Source: Thioalkalivibrio sp.
Lineage (GTDB): Bacteria > Pseudomonadota > Gammaproteobacteria > Ectothiorhodospirales > Ectothiorhodospiraceae
Reading direction: 5' to 3'
DNA: 16,510 nucleotides
Assembly: GCA_003550945.1 (NCBI GenBank)
Contig: PULL01000166.1
Location: forward strand, 1-16,510
Shown here: in pieces, positions 1 to 6,941 of the stretch
Numbering within the stretch: position 1 is the stretch's first letter
Layout: each line of letters opens with the position of its first letter
Notes under the pieces: model-generated
Databases searched by the model: none
What the model was told of the DNA's origin: nothing
Seen by the model: only the letters and a program-made list of their open reading frames with translations
Made by a program: the position numbers and the translations under genes

Positions 1-337
1 CCACGACGGCCGGGTCCGCCCCCGGACCGACCAGAAGGCTCGCCGGTCCGTTGCGGCGGCCATAGCCGCGGCTGACGATGCCCGGCCGGTAGCCTGCATC
101 ACGCAGCCGTCCCGCCAGCCAGGCGGTCATCGGTGTCTTGCCGCTGCCCCCCACGGTCAGGTTGCCAACGACAATCACCGCTTTCACCGGGAGGAACACG
201 TTGCGCTGCGCTTCCTCCAGCCGGGTGCGCTTCCAGCTCGCGACCCCCGCGTAGATCAGCGACAGGGGGAACATCGCCGCGGCGAAGGGGCCGCGCTGGC
301 TCCACTGGCGCCACAGCCAGCGCTCTACCACATCCAC
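1..337 (-). CDS. lpxK: Tetraacyldisaccharide 4'-kinase, 5' part (window edge)
   Basis: LpxK phosphorylates the 4' position of the tetraacyldisaccharide 1-phosphate intermediate to give lipid IVA, at the inner face of the inner membrane. About 112 N-terminal residues are visible; the family is about 330 long, so the rest lies beyond base 1. The N-terminus has a hydrophobic/amphipathic stretch (FAAAMFPLSLIYAG), then the diagnostic P-loop VVGNLTVGGSGKTP and, further on, IVSRGYGRR, a conserved segment of the family. I chose the GTG at 337, which overlaps the end of the preceding WaaA-like gene by 13 nt; a GTG at 331 is also possible and no strong ribosome binding site decides between them. The gene follows exbB, exbD and a WaaA-like gene, and is probably co-transcribed with them. 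The family call is firm; the exact start is not. Confidence 0.93.
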   Translation of the reverse strand, partial: MDVVERWLWRQWSQRGPFAAAMFPLSLIYAGVASWKRTRLEEAQRNVFLPVKAVIVVGNLTVGGSGKTPMTAWLAGRLRDAGYRPGIVSRGYGRRNGPASLLVGPGADPAVV

Positions 338-1443
338 ACCCGGTCCATCAGCGCGGCCAGGTTCTCGTCCACCTGCCGGCGCTCCTCCCAGAAACGGCGG
401 CGCGCCGCGTCGCCCTGCGTGCGGCGCAGCGCCTCGCTGCCACGCAACTCCTGCCAGTGTGCGGCGACCGCGGCGGGCTCGGCCAGGATCGGCACGGGCA
501 GACCACCCGAGTCCGCCGCCGCGCCGAGGCTCACGGCCGAGCCCGCGGCCAGCGCCTGCCAGAGCACGTCGCGTCCGGGGTGCGCCAGATGCACCCCGTG
601 GGCCGCACTCGCTGCAGCCGCATGCCAGCGCGCGTCGTCGACGTGCAGCACCGTTCCACCCGGCAAGGCCCGGCGATCCCAGCCGCTGACCTTCAGCGTG
701 GCCTCCGATGGAGACGCGCCGGCAGTCAGGCTCACCATCAAGATGTCCTCACCGGAAGCCGGCGAGGCTTTCCAGGCGGCCAGCCACGCAGGCCACTGCG
801 CAGCCGTGCCATGCCACCACCACAGGCGCCGTTCCCCGGCACCGGCCAGACTCCGCAGCACGACGTCGGCCTGGGCCTCGGCAAAGCGCGCCTGCGGATC
901 CGCCGCGGGCAGCAGTTGCTCCGCCTGTGCGGATCGCTCCCAACCGTCTTCCCCTGCCGTGGAGATCGGCCAGGCAGCGGCGACGGGCGTGGCCGGCGCA
1001 GCCCCCACCACCGCCACCGGTGCCAGGGTTCTGCGCAGCAGGTTTTCCGGGGGCTTCGATTCCGCAAGGATGATCCCGCAGGGCTGAAACCGTCCCAGCA
1101 CCCGCGTGACCACCCGCGGTCGGTCGCAGGGACCGTACCCGATGCCGATCTTCGGCCAGGGCTGCAGCAGGCGGGGAAGGAGTTCCGGATCGTCCTGCTC
1201 GAAGGTCAGCACCACGCGCACGTCCCGGCGCCGGTCACGCACGGCGCCCAGCAGTTCCACGCCAAGGCGCAGCGAATCCGGACCGGCGCCGGCCTTGATC
1301 CAGACGACCCGGCCGCGACCCTCCGGGGGGCTCAGGAACCCGAGCCGGGCACGCGCGCGATGGCCTTCACCCCTGCGGTAGTCGCGCAGTACCGCGCGCC
1401 ACACCGGCCAGAATGACGAACCGTAACCCGGATCCGCGTTCAC
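325..1443 (-). CDS. Divergent WaaA (Kdo transferase)-like glycosyltransferase
   Basis: A 372-residue protein that I read as a distant relative of WaaA/KdtA, the enzyme adding Kdo to lipid IVA. Seen: an RLGF segment near residue 33, a VVWIKAG strand (46-52) where WaaA has its WIHAVSVGE-like motif, a following helix, a Rossmann-like strand VRVVLTFE, and a C-terminal region (HVDDARWH... PGRDVLWQALAAG... VAAHWQEL) resembling the end of the GT-B fold. Oddities: the membrane anchor that normally precedes the N-domain is missing; the VGE catalytic glutamate position reads GPD (Asp56); the donor-domain SLVxxGGHN-type motif is not recognisable. The start is GTG 1443, with GGGAG about 7 nt upstream. 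It lies directly before lpxK and overlaps its start, which suggests a role near lipid A/Kdo metabolism. Family membership is inferred by eye; activity is doubtful and function unproven. Confidence 0.6.
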   Translation of the reverse strand: MNADPGYGSSFWPVWRAVLRDYRRGEGHRARARLGFLSPPEGRGRVVWIKAGAGPDSLRLGVELLGAVRDRRRDVRVVLTFEQDDPELLPRLLQPWPKIGIGYGPCDRPRVVTRVLGRFQPCGIILAESKPPENLLRRTLAPVAVVGAAPATPVAAAWPISTAGEDGWERSAQAEQLLPAADPQARFAEAQADVVLRSLAGAGERRLWWWHGTAAQWPAWLAAWKASPASGEDILMVSLTAGASPSEATLKVSGWDRRALPGGTVLHVDDARWHAAAASAAHGVHLAHPGRDVLWQALAAGSAVSLGAAADSGGLPVPILAEPAAVAAHWQELRGSEALRRTQGDAARRRFWEERRQVDENLAALMDRVWMW

Positions 1444-1526
1444 CCGCCGGCTCCCGGGATTCCTGTACGGATCCGGCGAGTCTCGACACAGAAGGCACCG
1501 GTCGCGGGTCCAGCGGGAGCCACCCG

Positions 1527-1541
1527 GTCCGGGACCCGGAC
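1527..1541 (-). other. Short GC-rich hairpin after exbD
   Basis: Just downstream of the exbD stop there is a perfect inverted repeat, GTCCGG-GTC-CCGGAC. No T-run follows it, so it is not a standard intrinsic terminator. It could stabilise the exbBD message or lower expression of the WaaA-like and lpxK genes downstream. The remaining roughly 85 nt of this gap hold only the GGGAG ribosome-binding site of the next gene. Confidence 0.35.
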
Positions 1542-1542
1542 A

Positions 1543-1968
1543 CTAATCCGCATCAGGTGTGCGTCCGATGGTCGCGATCGATACCGCGGTGACACCGAGC
1601 CGCCCCACCACGTCCAGTGCGGTGACCACGGACTGGTGGGTCGCATTCGCGTCCGCACGGATCAGCACCGGATCACCTGGCCGGCCGGCCAGCGCCTGCT
1701 CCACCGCCCGCTCCAGGGTCTCCGGGCGACGGTTCACGAGTTCGCGCCCATCGACGAAATACTGGCCGGTCGCGTCGACGAGGATATCGACCCACGCGCG
1801 CTCGGTGGGCACCGCCTCGCGGTCCGCCGACGGCAGCTGCAGCTGGATGTCGGCGTGCTGGTCGAAGGTGGTCGAGACCATGAAGAAAATCAGCAGCAGA
1901 AACACCACGTCGATCAGCGGCGTGAGGTTGATTCCCGCCTCGTCGTTGCGTGGCCTGCGGAAGTTCAT
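1543..1968 (-). CDS. exbD: ExbD/TolR-family proton-channel subunit
   Basis: ExbD is the single-span partner of ExbB in a proton-driven motor of the inner membrane that energises TonB (or, in TolR form, the Tol-Pal system). The 141-residue protein has the family layout: a short basic cytoplasmic N-terminus, one transmembrane helix at about 15-34 with the essential aspartate in LTPLIDVVFLLL (Asp20), then a periplasmic domain (VDILVDATGQYFVDG..., VLIRADANATHQ..., closing VSIAT). It starts with ATG at 1968, overlapping the exbB stop by ATGA, so the two are translationally coupled. No tonB lies next to it. exbB-exbD followed by lpxK is a recurring arrangement in gammaproteobacteria such as Pseudomonas, so the pair may serve general envelope functions as well as iron uptake. 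Whether it is TolR or ExbD in function cannot be decided here; location with lpxK favours ExbD type. Confidence 0.93.
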   Translation of the reverse strand: MNFRRPRNDEAGINLTPLIDVVFLLLIFFMVSTTFDQHADIQLQLPSADREAVPTERAWVDILVDATGQYFVDGRELVNRRPETLERAVEQALAGRPGDPVLIRADANATHQSVVTALDVVGRLGVTAVSIATIGRTPDAD

Positions 1969-2594
1969 GCACTGACACCGGAGACGCTGCGCTCGCCGTG
2001 GATCACCTCGACCAGCTTCACGGCCTCCATCTCCATCTCCAGCACCAGCTCGTCGACCCGCCCGCGGAAGTAGCGGTGGAAAATCAGAGTCGGGATCGCG
2101 ACACCAATCCCTGCCGCCGTGGTCACCAGGGCCTGCGAGATGCCCCCGGCGAGGTCACGCGGGCTGCCGACGCCGATATCGGTGATCACGGTGAACACCT
2201 CGATCATCCCGACCACGGTGCCGAGCAAGCCCAGCAGCGGGGTGATCATCGCGATCGTGCCCAGGGTATTCAGGAACCGTTCGAGTTCGTGTGCGACCCG
2301 TCGCCCGGTCTCCTCGATGGTTTCCTTCATCACCTCCCGGGAGCGATCCTGTGCGGCCAGCCCGGCGGCCAGCACTCGGCCCAGTGGCGACCGTGCACGC
2401 AGGCGCTGCAGATGTGCGTCGCCGTCCGCTCCCCCTCCGCGCACCTGCTCCCACACCGTCAACAGCAACCCCTGGGGGACCACGCGCGAGCGGCGCAGCG
2501 CCCAGAGGCGTTCCAGCACGATGGCCAGCGCGATCACCGAGCACAGCAGGATCGGCACCATCAGCCAGCCGCCCGCCTTCACGATCTCCAGCAT
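1965..2594 (-). CDS. exbB: ExbB/TolQ/MotA-family proton-channel subunit
   Basis: A 209-residue inner-membrane protein forming the multimeric motor core with ExbD. Three transmembrane segments are visible: about 10-30 (WLMVPILLCSVIALAIV), 108-134 (containing TPLLGLLGTVVGM, the MotA/TolQ/ExbB signature) and 150-175 (GGISQALVTTAAGIGVAIP, with the conserved Thr-rich stretch lining the proton path). A long cytoplasmic loop links TM1 and TM2, as in the family. The start is ATG 2594, chosen because AAGGAG lies six bases upstream and because a start ten codons further out would add a charged, non-conserved extension. Its end overlaps exbD by ATGA. It is the first gene of the exbB-exbD-WaaA-like-lpxK group and is separated from rlmD by about 100 nt, where a weak promoter is proposed. 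Confidence 0.94.
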   Translation of the reverse strand: MLEIVKAGGWLMVPILLCSVIALAIVLERLWALRRSRVVPQGLLLTVWEQVRGGGADGDAHLQRLRARSPLGRVLAAGLAAQDRSREVMKETIEETGRRVAHELERFLNTLGTIAMITPLLGLLGTVVGMIEVFTVITDIGVGSPRDLAGGISQALVTTAAGIGVAIPTLIFHRYFRGRVDELVLEMEMEAVKLVEVIHGERSVSGVSA

Positions 2595-2599
2595 AGGGA

Positions 2600-2608
2600 T
2601 CTCCTTCC
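2600..2608 (-). promoter_or_regulatory. Strong Shine-Dalgarno site of exbB
   Basis: On the minus strand GGAAGGAGA lies with its AAGGAG core six bases before the ATG at 2594. It is the best ribosome-binding site in the window and settles the exbB start. It also fits exbB being the first gene of a separate transcription unit. Confidence 0.8.
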
Positions 2609-2649
2609 TGTCCCGACGGCCCATTCGCTCCGCCGGCAGTCGACCCGTG

Positions 2650-2678
2650 ATGATACCCGCAGGCCGACAGGCACGAAA
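2650..2678 (-). promoter_or_regulatory. Candidate promoter for the exbB-lpxK group
   Basis: In the roughly 100-nt rlmD-exbB gap the minus strand has TATCAT (5 of 6 matches to the -10 consensus) at 2650-2655 and, 17 nt upstream, TTTCGT, a poor -35 match. It would give a leader of about 50 nt before exbB. The gap is the largest upstream of any gene in this half of the window, which supports a promoter here, but the -35 is weak. Confidence 0.35.
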
Positions 2679-2693
2679 CTCAGACCACGGGCA

Positions 2694-4010
2694 TCACAGG
2701 CGCGTGAACAGCGCGATCGATTCCACGTGCGCGGTGTGCGGGAACATGTCCATGATCCCCGCGGCTTCCAGCCGGTAACCGAAGTGATGCACCAGCCGGT
2801 CGGCGTCGCGGGCCAGCGTCGCGGGGTTGCAGGACACGTAAACCAGCCGTGGGATCGCGACCGGACCCAGCGCCTCGACCGCGGCTGCGGCCCCGGTGCG
2901 CGGCGGATCCAGCAGCACGCGGTCGAAGGGCTCGCGCAGCCAGGAACTGTCTCCGAGCGCGGCGTCGTCGAGGTTCGCGCAGACGTAGCGGGTATTCTGG
3001 ATGCCCTGTGCCTCGGCGTTTTCCCGGGCCCGTTCGAGCATCCGGGCATCGCCCTCCACCCCAACGACCTCCGCGGCGCGACGCGCCAGCGGCAGCGTGA
3101 AATTGCCCAGGCCGCAGAACAGGTCGAGCACGCGAGAGTCTTGCTCGGGAGCGAGCAGTTCCATCGCGCGCCCTACCATCCCGCGGTTGATCCCCGCGTG
3201 CACCTGGATGAAGTCCAGCGGCCCGAACGCCACGGTCACCTCGAACGCGGGGTGGCCATAAGCTAATCCGGTTCTCGGACCCGAATGGTAGTGCACACTG
3301 TCCGGCCCGCCGGGCTGCAGGTGAACCTGAACGCCTTCCGTCTCGGCGAACTCGGCGAGCCTGCGGGCGTCCGCATCGGACAGGGGCTGCAGGTGCCGGA
3401 AGACCAGCGCTGCGGTTCCGGAATCGTCCACCACCGCCTCGATCTGCGGAATCCGGTCGCGCGCATCCAGCCCGTCGATCAGCTTGCGCAGCGTGCCGAT
3501 GCGCTGCCCCAGCGCCGGGTGCAGTACCGGGCAGTCCCACATGTCGGCAAGGTAGCGCCCCGCCCGCTCGCGAAAGCCCACCAGCGTGCCGCCCTTTTTC
3601 GCAACGTATTTGACCCCCAGCCGCGCAGCGCGCCGGTAGCCCAGTGTGTCACCGACCAACGGCTCCAGACGCCGTTCCGGGCTCAGGTGCCCGATCCGGG
3701 ACAGCGCCTCGAACAGGCTTCGCTCCTTCAGCCGACGCTGCAGGCCGATGTCCGCGTGCATCAGCCGGCAGCCGCCGCAGACCCCGTACCACGCACAGGG
3801 CGGATCCACGCGCTCCGGCGCCGGGTCCAGCACGGATTCCAGACGGGCGATGTCGTAATTGCGCTTGCGCCCGGTCTGGACCACGCTCACGCGCTCCCCG
3901 GGCAAGGCTCCGGGCACGAAGCAGGCCTTGCCGTCGCGGCGCCCGACGCCCTGACCGTCCAGGGTCACGTCGTCGATCCGGAGTTCGAACGGGCTGCGGT
4001 CGAACTTCAT
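2694..4010 (-). CDS. rlmD: 23S rRNA (uracil-1939-C5)-methyltransferase RlmD
   Basis: RlmD (RumA) makes m5U1939 in 23S rRNA using S-adenosylmethionine. The 438-residue product fits the E. coli length of about 433. Visible: an N-terminal TRAM-like RNA-binding domain (about 1-65), the iron-sulfur cluster cysteines Cys72, Cys78 and Cys81 (CAWYGVCGGC) with Cys160 as fourth ligand, the SAM-binding VLDLFCGLGNFTLPLA (294-309), DPPRTG (368-373), the catalytic Cys394 in YVSCNPATLARD, and Glu430 in HVESIALF. Oddity: the usual FIQVNAG motif reads FIQVHAG, a His at 271 in place of Asn. The start is ATG 4010, overlapping the stop of the upstream exonuclease gene by ATGA; an upstream in-frame extension of eleven residues looks spurious. 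relA, a frequent neighbour in this class, does not follow; exbB does. Confidence 0.95.
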   Translation of the reverse strand: MKFDRSPFELRIDDVTLDGQGVGRRDGKACFVPGALPGERVSVVQTGRKRNYDIARLESVLDPAPERVDPPCAWYGVCGGCRLMHADIGLQRRLKERSLFEALSRIGHLSPERRLEPLVGDTLGYRRAARLGVKYVAKKGGTLVGFRERAGRYLADMWDCPVLHPALGQRIGTLRKLIDGLDARDRIPQIEAVVDDSGTAALVFRHLQPLSDADARRLAEFAETEGVQVHLQPGGPDSVHYHSGPRTGLAYGHPAFEVTVAFGPLDFIQVHAGINRGMVGRAMELLAPEQDSRVLDLFCGLGNFTLPLARRAAEVVGVEGDARMLERARENAEAQGIQNTRYVCANLDDAALGDSSWLREPFDRVLLDPPRTGAAAAVEALGPVAIPRLVYVSCNPATLARDADRLVHHFGYRLEAAGIMDMFPHTAHVESIALFTRL

Positions 4011-4810
4011 GCGCGGGCGGGTACCGGGCCTGCACCGCCCCACGCCGACAGAAACGCGTCCAGGTGCGGCTGTCCCGCCTGACCGAGGTAGTCCCGCAAC
4101 TGCGCCTCGCGCCGCTCCAGCCCCTCGGCGGTCAGCGCGCCCCGCATCCGTTCGAAGCGCAGGAACACCAGGTAAGTGTTCAGCACGTCGTGTTCCACGT
4201 AGTCGTGGATGCTTGCGCGATCCCCGTCGCGCCAGGCCGGCCAGACCTGGCTACCGTCCATCCCCAGCTTCCCGGGAAACCCGAGCAGGGACGCGATCAT
4301 GTCCAGCCCGGCCATCGCCCGCGGCTGAAACCCCGCGAGCACGTCCATCAGGTCGATGTGGCGCCAGTGAAAACGGCTCAGGTAATTGTTGTAGCGGAAG
4401 CTGCGGTCGTCGTCACCCTGGTCCCAGTAGCGCGGCGCGGAGACCCCGTGCAGCAGCGCCCGGTAGTGCAGTACCGGAAGGTCGAACCCCCCGCCGTTCC
4501 AGCTGACCAGCGTCGGCGTGCGCTTCTCGATCACGTCGAAGAACTGGCGCAGCAATTCCGTCTCGTCCTCGGTTTCGCGGCCGAAAGCCGACAGCTTGAT
4601 CTGCTCACCCCCCTGGTACAGCACCCCGATGGACACGATGCGCTGCAGCGGGTGCTGCAGGAATTCGGAACCGGTGCGGATCCGGCGCAGCGCGAACAGC
4701 GCGTCGGCCACCTCGGTGTCCGACAGCCCCTCGAAGTCGTGCAGCCTGCGCGCGCCCTCGATGTCGGGAACCGTTTCCAGGTCGAAGACCAGTACTGGTC
4801 CGCCGCTCAT
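4007..4810 (-). CDS. Predicted PolB-like 3'-5' exonuclease (DEDDy)
   Basis: A 267-residue stand-alone member of the DnaQ-like family related to the proofreading exonuclease domain of DNA polymerase B (the DNA_pol_B_exo2 type). The metal-binding residues of the DEDDy class can be seen in order: Asp10 and Glu12 (VFDLETVPD), Asp110 (LVSWNGGGFDLP), and Tyr204 with Asp208 (HDYVEHDVLNTY). The protein ends soon after the domain, so there is no polymerase part. The likely role is DNA or RNA trimming with two metal ions; the natural substrate is unknown. It is joined on both sides by ATGA overlaps, to cysM upstream (start 4810) and rlmD downstream, so it is translated as part of that operon. The domain call is strong; a cellular role in repair or in nucleic-acid turnover is speculation. 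Confidence 0.9.
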   Translation of the reverse strand: MSGGPVLVFDLETVPDIEGARRLHDFEGLSDTEVADALFALRRIRTGSEFLQHPLQRIVSIGVLYQGGEQIKLSAFGRETEDETELLRQFFDVIEKRTPTLVSWNGGGFDLPVLHYRALLHGVSAPRYWDQGDDDRSFRYNNYLSRFHWRHIDLMDVLAGFQPRAMAGLDMIASLLGFPGKLGMDGSQVWPAWRDGDRASIHDYVEHDVLNTYLVFLRFERMRGALTAEGLERREAQLRDYLGQAGQPHLDAFLSAWGGAGPVPARA

Positions 4811-5715
4811 GCCGGGTACACGCCCGTCGAGATGTAGCGGTCCCCGCGGTCACAGACGATCGCGACCACCAGCCCGTCACGGACTTCGCCGGCCACCTTC
4901 AGCGCGGCCGCGACCGAGCCGCCGGAGGACACGCCCGCGAAGATCCCCTCCTCCGCGGCCAGGCGGCGCATCGTGGCCTCGGCCTCCTGCTGGCTGATGT
5001 CGAGTGTCACGTCGACCCGCGAGGCGTCGAAGATGGACGGCAGGTAGGCCTCGGGCCAGCGCCGGATGCCGGGGATCGAGGAACCCTCGGTAGGCTGCAC
5101 GCCGACCACGGTCACCGCGGGATTGCGCTCCTTCAGGTAGCGCGAGGTGCCCATGATGGTGCCGGTGGTGCCCATCGACGACACGAAGTGCGTGACCGCG
5201 CCGGCGGTGTCGCGCCAGATCTCGGGTCCGGTGCCGCGGTAGTGCGAGTCGGGATTGTCGGGGTTCGCGAACTGATCGAGCACCTTGCCCCGGCCCTCGC
5301 GCTCCATCTGCTGCGCGAGATCGCGGGCCCCCTCCATGCTCTGTTCGCGCGTGACCAGGATGATCTCCGCGCCAAAGGCCTTCATCGCCGCGCGCCGCTC
5401 GGCCGACATGTTCTCGGGCATGATCAGGACCATGCGGTAGCCCTTGATCGCCGCGACCATCGCCAGCGCAATGCCGGTATTGCCGCTGGTCGCCTCGATC
5501 AGCGTGTCGCCGGGGCGGATCTCCCCGCGGGCCTCGGCCTGAAGAATCATGTTCAGCGCCGGCCGGTCCTTGACCGAGCCGGCGGGGTTGTTGCCTTCGA
5601 GCTTCACCAGCACCATCGATGGCAATCCGGCCGCGAGCCGTTGCAGGCGCACCAGCGGGGTGTTGCCGACGAACTGTTCCAGCGTCGGGAAGGAGTCGGG
5701 GTTCGGTCGCGTCAT
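4807..5715 (-). CDS. cysM: Cysteine synthase B (O-acetylserine sulfhydrylase)
   Basis: CysM is a pyridoxal-phosphate enzyme making cysteine from O-acetylserine and sulfide, or S-sulfocysteine from thiosulfate. The 302-residue protein matches the CysM branch closely: TLEQFVGNTPLVRLQ near the start, the PLP lysine Lys49 in NNPAGSVKDR, the SGNTG phosphate/substrate loop (77-81), HFVSSMGTTGTIMG, the glycine-rich region, GSSIPGIRRWP (a CysM hallmark), and SSGGSVAAAL. The ATG at 5715 gives the N-terminus closest to E. coli CysM, but it has no Shine-Dalgarno site. A GTG at 5754, in frame and overlapping the acpS stop as GTGA, would add 13 residues. The gene lies between acpS and the exonuclease, whose start it overlaps by ATGA. 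It is a reverse neighbour of pdxJ, which supplies its cofactor pathway. Confidence 0.95.
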   Translation of the reverse strand: MTRPNPDSFPTLEQFVGNTPLVRLQRLAAGLPSMVLVKLEGNNPAGSVKDRPALNMILQAEARGEIRPGDTLIEATSGNTGIALAMVAAIKGYRMVLIMPENMSAERRAAMKAFGAEIILVTREQSMEGARDLAQQMEREGRGKVLDQFANPDNPDSHYRGTGPEIWRDTAGAVTHFVSSMGTTGTIMGTSRYLKERNPAVTVVGVQPTEGSSIPGIRRWPEAYLPSIFDASRVDVTLDISQQEAEATMRRLAAEEGIFAGVSSGGSVAAALKVAGEVRDGLVVAIVCDRGDRYISTGVYPA

Positions 5716-5723
5716 GCCGGCAG

Positions 5724-5729
5724 AGTATA
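5724..5729 (-). promoter_or_regulatory. Candidate -10 element close to cysM
   Basis: TATACT (5 of 6 to the sigma-70 -10 consensus) lies eight bases before the ATG at 5715, in a GC-rich region. Used as a promoter it would yield an almost leaderless cysM mRNA. No -35 match is seen 17 nt upstream. It may equally be chance codons (Val-Tyr-Ser) if translation starts at GTG 5754. Confidence 0.25.
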
Positions 5730-5750
5730 CCGGCTCCCGCAGAGGCACAC

Positions 5751-6149
5751 TCACCCCCCGGACGGTCCCGGCGGCTCGCCCTCCAGCACCACGAAGGCCT
5801 GGGCGTAGTCGTGCTCGTCGCTGAGGCTCAGGTGGATGCGGGTCACGCCCAGTCGAGCGGCGGTATCCGCGGCCGCGCCGGTCAGTGCCAGACCGGGGCG
5901 GCCTGCGACATCGTGGGTCACGCAGGCGTCGGTCAGCGCCATCTGCACGCCGACACCGCAACCGAGCGCCTTGGCCAGCGCCTCCTTCGCGGCGAAGCGT
6001 TTCGCGACGAAGGCTTCCGGGCGCAGTTTCGGCAGCTCCGCCTGCTCGTCGGGGTGCAGCAGACGCTGCAGCAGGCGCTCACCGTGGCGTTCGAGCAGGG
6101 ACCGCATCCGCTCCACCCGAACCAGGTCCGTGCCGATACCGAGAATCAT
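5751..6149 (-). CDS. acpS: Holo-[acyl-carrier-protein] synthase
   Basis: AcpS moves the 4'-phosphopantetheine of coenzyme A onto a serine of apo-ACP, activating it for fatty-acid and lipid A acyl-chain synthesis. The 132-residue product has the two metal-binding motifs of the family: GIGTDLVRVER with Asp8, and AKRFAAKEALAKALG with Glu56. The C-terminal part has the usual LSLSDEHDYAQAFVVLE strand pair, followed by a short Pro/Gly tail. It starts at ATG 6149, 23 nt after pdxJ, with a purine-rich GGAAGAG further upstream. pdxJ-acpS is a widely conserved pair next to rnc-era-recO in proteobacteria, and the same order is kept here. Confidence 0.96.
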   Translation of the reverse strand: MILGIGTDLVRVERMRSLLERHGERLLQRLLHPDEQAELPKLRPEAFVAKRFAAKEALAKALGCGVGVQMALTDACVTHDVAGRPGLALTGAAADTAARLGVTRIHLSLSDEHDYAQAFVVLEGEPPGPSGG

Positions 6150-6172
6150 TCCCCGGAGTCTCTTCCGATCGC

Positions 6173-6925
6173 TCAGCCTGGGCCGCGGCGGGCCGCGTCC
6201 ATGATGCTGCGCATGTGGCTGACCGCCTCCGGCAGGCCGGTGAACAGGGCCCGCGCAACGATCGAGTGGCCGATGTTCAGCTCGTGGAATAGCGGATGCG
6301 ACGCGATCGGACGCACGTTGTCGTAATCCAGCCCGTGTCCGGCGTTGATCACCAACCCCATTTCGTGCCCGGCACGGGCAGCCGCGAACAGCGCCTCGGC
6401 AAGCCGCGCGCGCTCCGCGCCGTCGCGCGCATTGGCGTAGGCTCCGGTGTGCAACTCGACCACCGGGGCGCCGATCGCGACCGCGGCCTCGAGCTGCCGC
6501 AGGTCCGGCTCGATGAATAGCGAGACCTCGATCCCGGAATCCGTCAACGGCTGTACGAACTCGCGCAGACGAACCTGCTGGCCGGCGGCGTCCAGGCCGC
6601 CTTCTGTCGTCAGCTCCTCGCGACGTTCCGGCACGATGCAGCAGGCCTCCGGAACCAGCTGCAGCGCAATCGCCTGCATCCCCTCGGTTGCGGCCATCTC
6701 GAGGTTCAGCGGACGCGTCAGGCGCGGCTTGATCCCGAACACGTCGTCGTCCTGGATGTGCCTGCGGTCCTCGCGCAGATGCAGGGTGATCGAGTCCGCA
6801 CCGCTGGCCTCGGCCAGCCGAACGGCGTGCATCAGGTCCGGGTAGGGTGTGTGCCGGGCCTGACGGATGGTGGCGATGTGGTCGAGATTCACGCCCAGCC
6901 GTAACGGCGGTGAAGCGGTTTGCAT
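6173..6925 (-). CDS. pdxJ: Pyridoxine 5'-phosphate synthase
   Basis: PdxJ condenses 3-amino-2-oxopropyl phosphate (1-amino-acetone-3-phosphate) with 1-deoxyxylulose 5-phosphate to form pyridoxine 5'-phosphate, the ring-closing step of vitamin B6 synthesis. The 250-residue product is of normal length. Family segments in order: LGVNLDHIATIRQAR (10-24), ITLHLREDRRHIQDDDV with the conserved His49 and His56, NLEMAATEGM, CCIVPERREELTTEGGLD, VSLFIEPD, VVELHTGAYA, INAGHGLDYDN and LNIGHSIVARALF. Start ATG at 6925, 16 nt after the recO stop with AGGA upstream. It belongs to the era-recO-pdxJ-acpS run. Its product feeds PLP, the cofactor used by CysM two genes downstream, though that is probably incidental. 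Confidence 0.97.
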   Translation of the reverse strand: MQTASPPLRLGVNLDHIATIRQARHTPYPDLMHAVRLAEASGADSITLHLREDRRHIQDDDVFGIKPRLTRPLNLEMAATEGMQAIALQLVPEACCIVPERREELTTEGGLDAAGQQVRLREFVQPLTDSGIEVSLFIEPDLRQLEAAVAIGAPVVELHTGAYANARDGAERARLAEALFAAARAGHEMGLVINAGHGLDYDNVRPIASHPLFHELNIGHSIVARALFTGLPEAVSHMRSIMDAARRGPG

Positions 6926-6941
6926 GATGGGGTCGATCCTG

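Noticed and set aside
133..1416. + strand open frame (427 codons) opposite lpxK and the WaaA-like gene, considered because the WaaA-like gene is divergent
   Set aside because: The + strand product is Arg/Pro/His-rich without family features, whereas the minus-strand product has fold-like motifs, a ribosome-binding site and operon overlap with lpxK.
1527..1541. Intrinsic terminator after exbD
   Set aside because: The hairpin has no following T-run and the downstream genes point the same way, so I list it only as a hairpin.
1950..3266. + strand open frame (438 codons) opposite exbB and rlmD
   Set aside because: His/Gln/Arg-rich shadow composition, no motif, and both opposite genes are certain.
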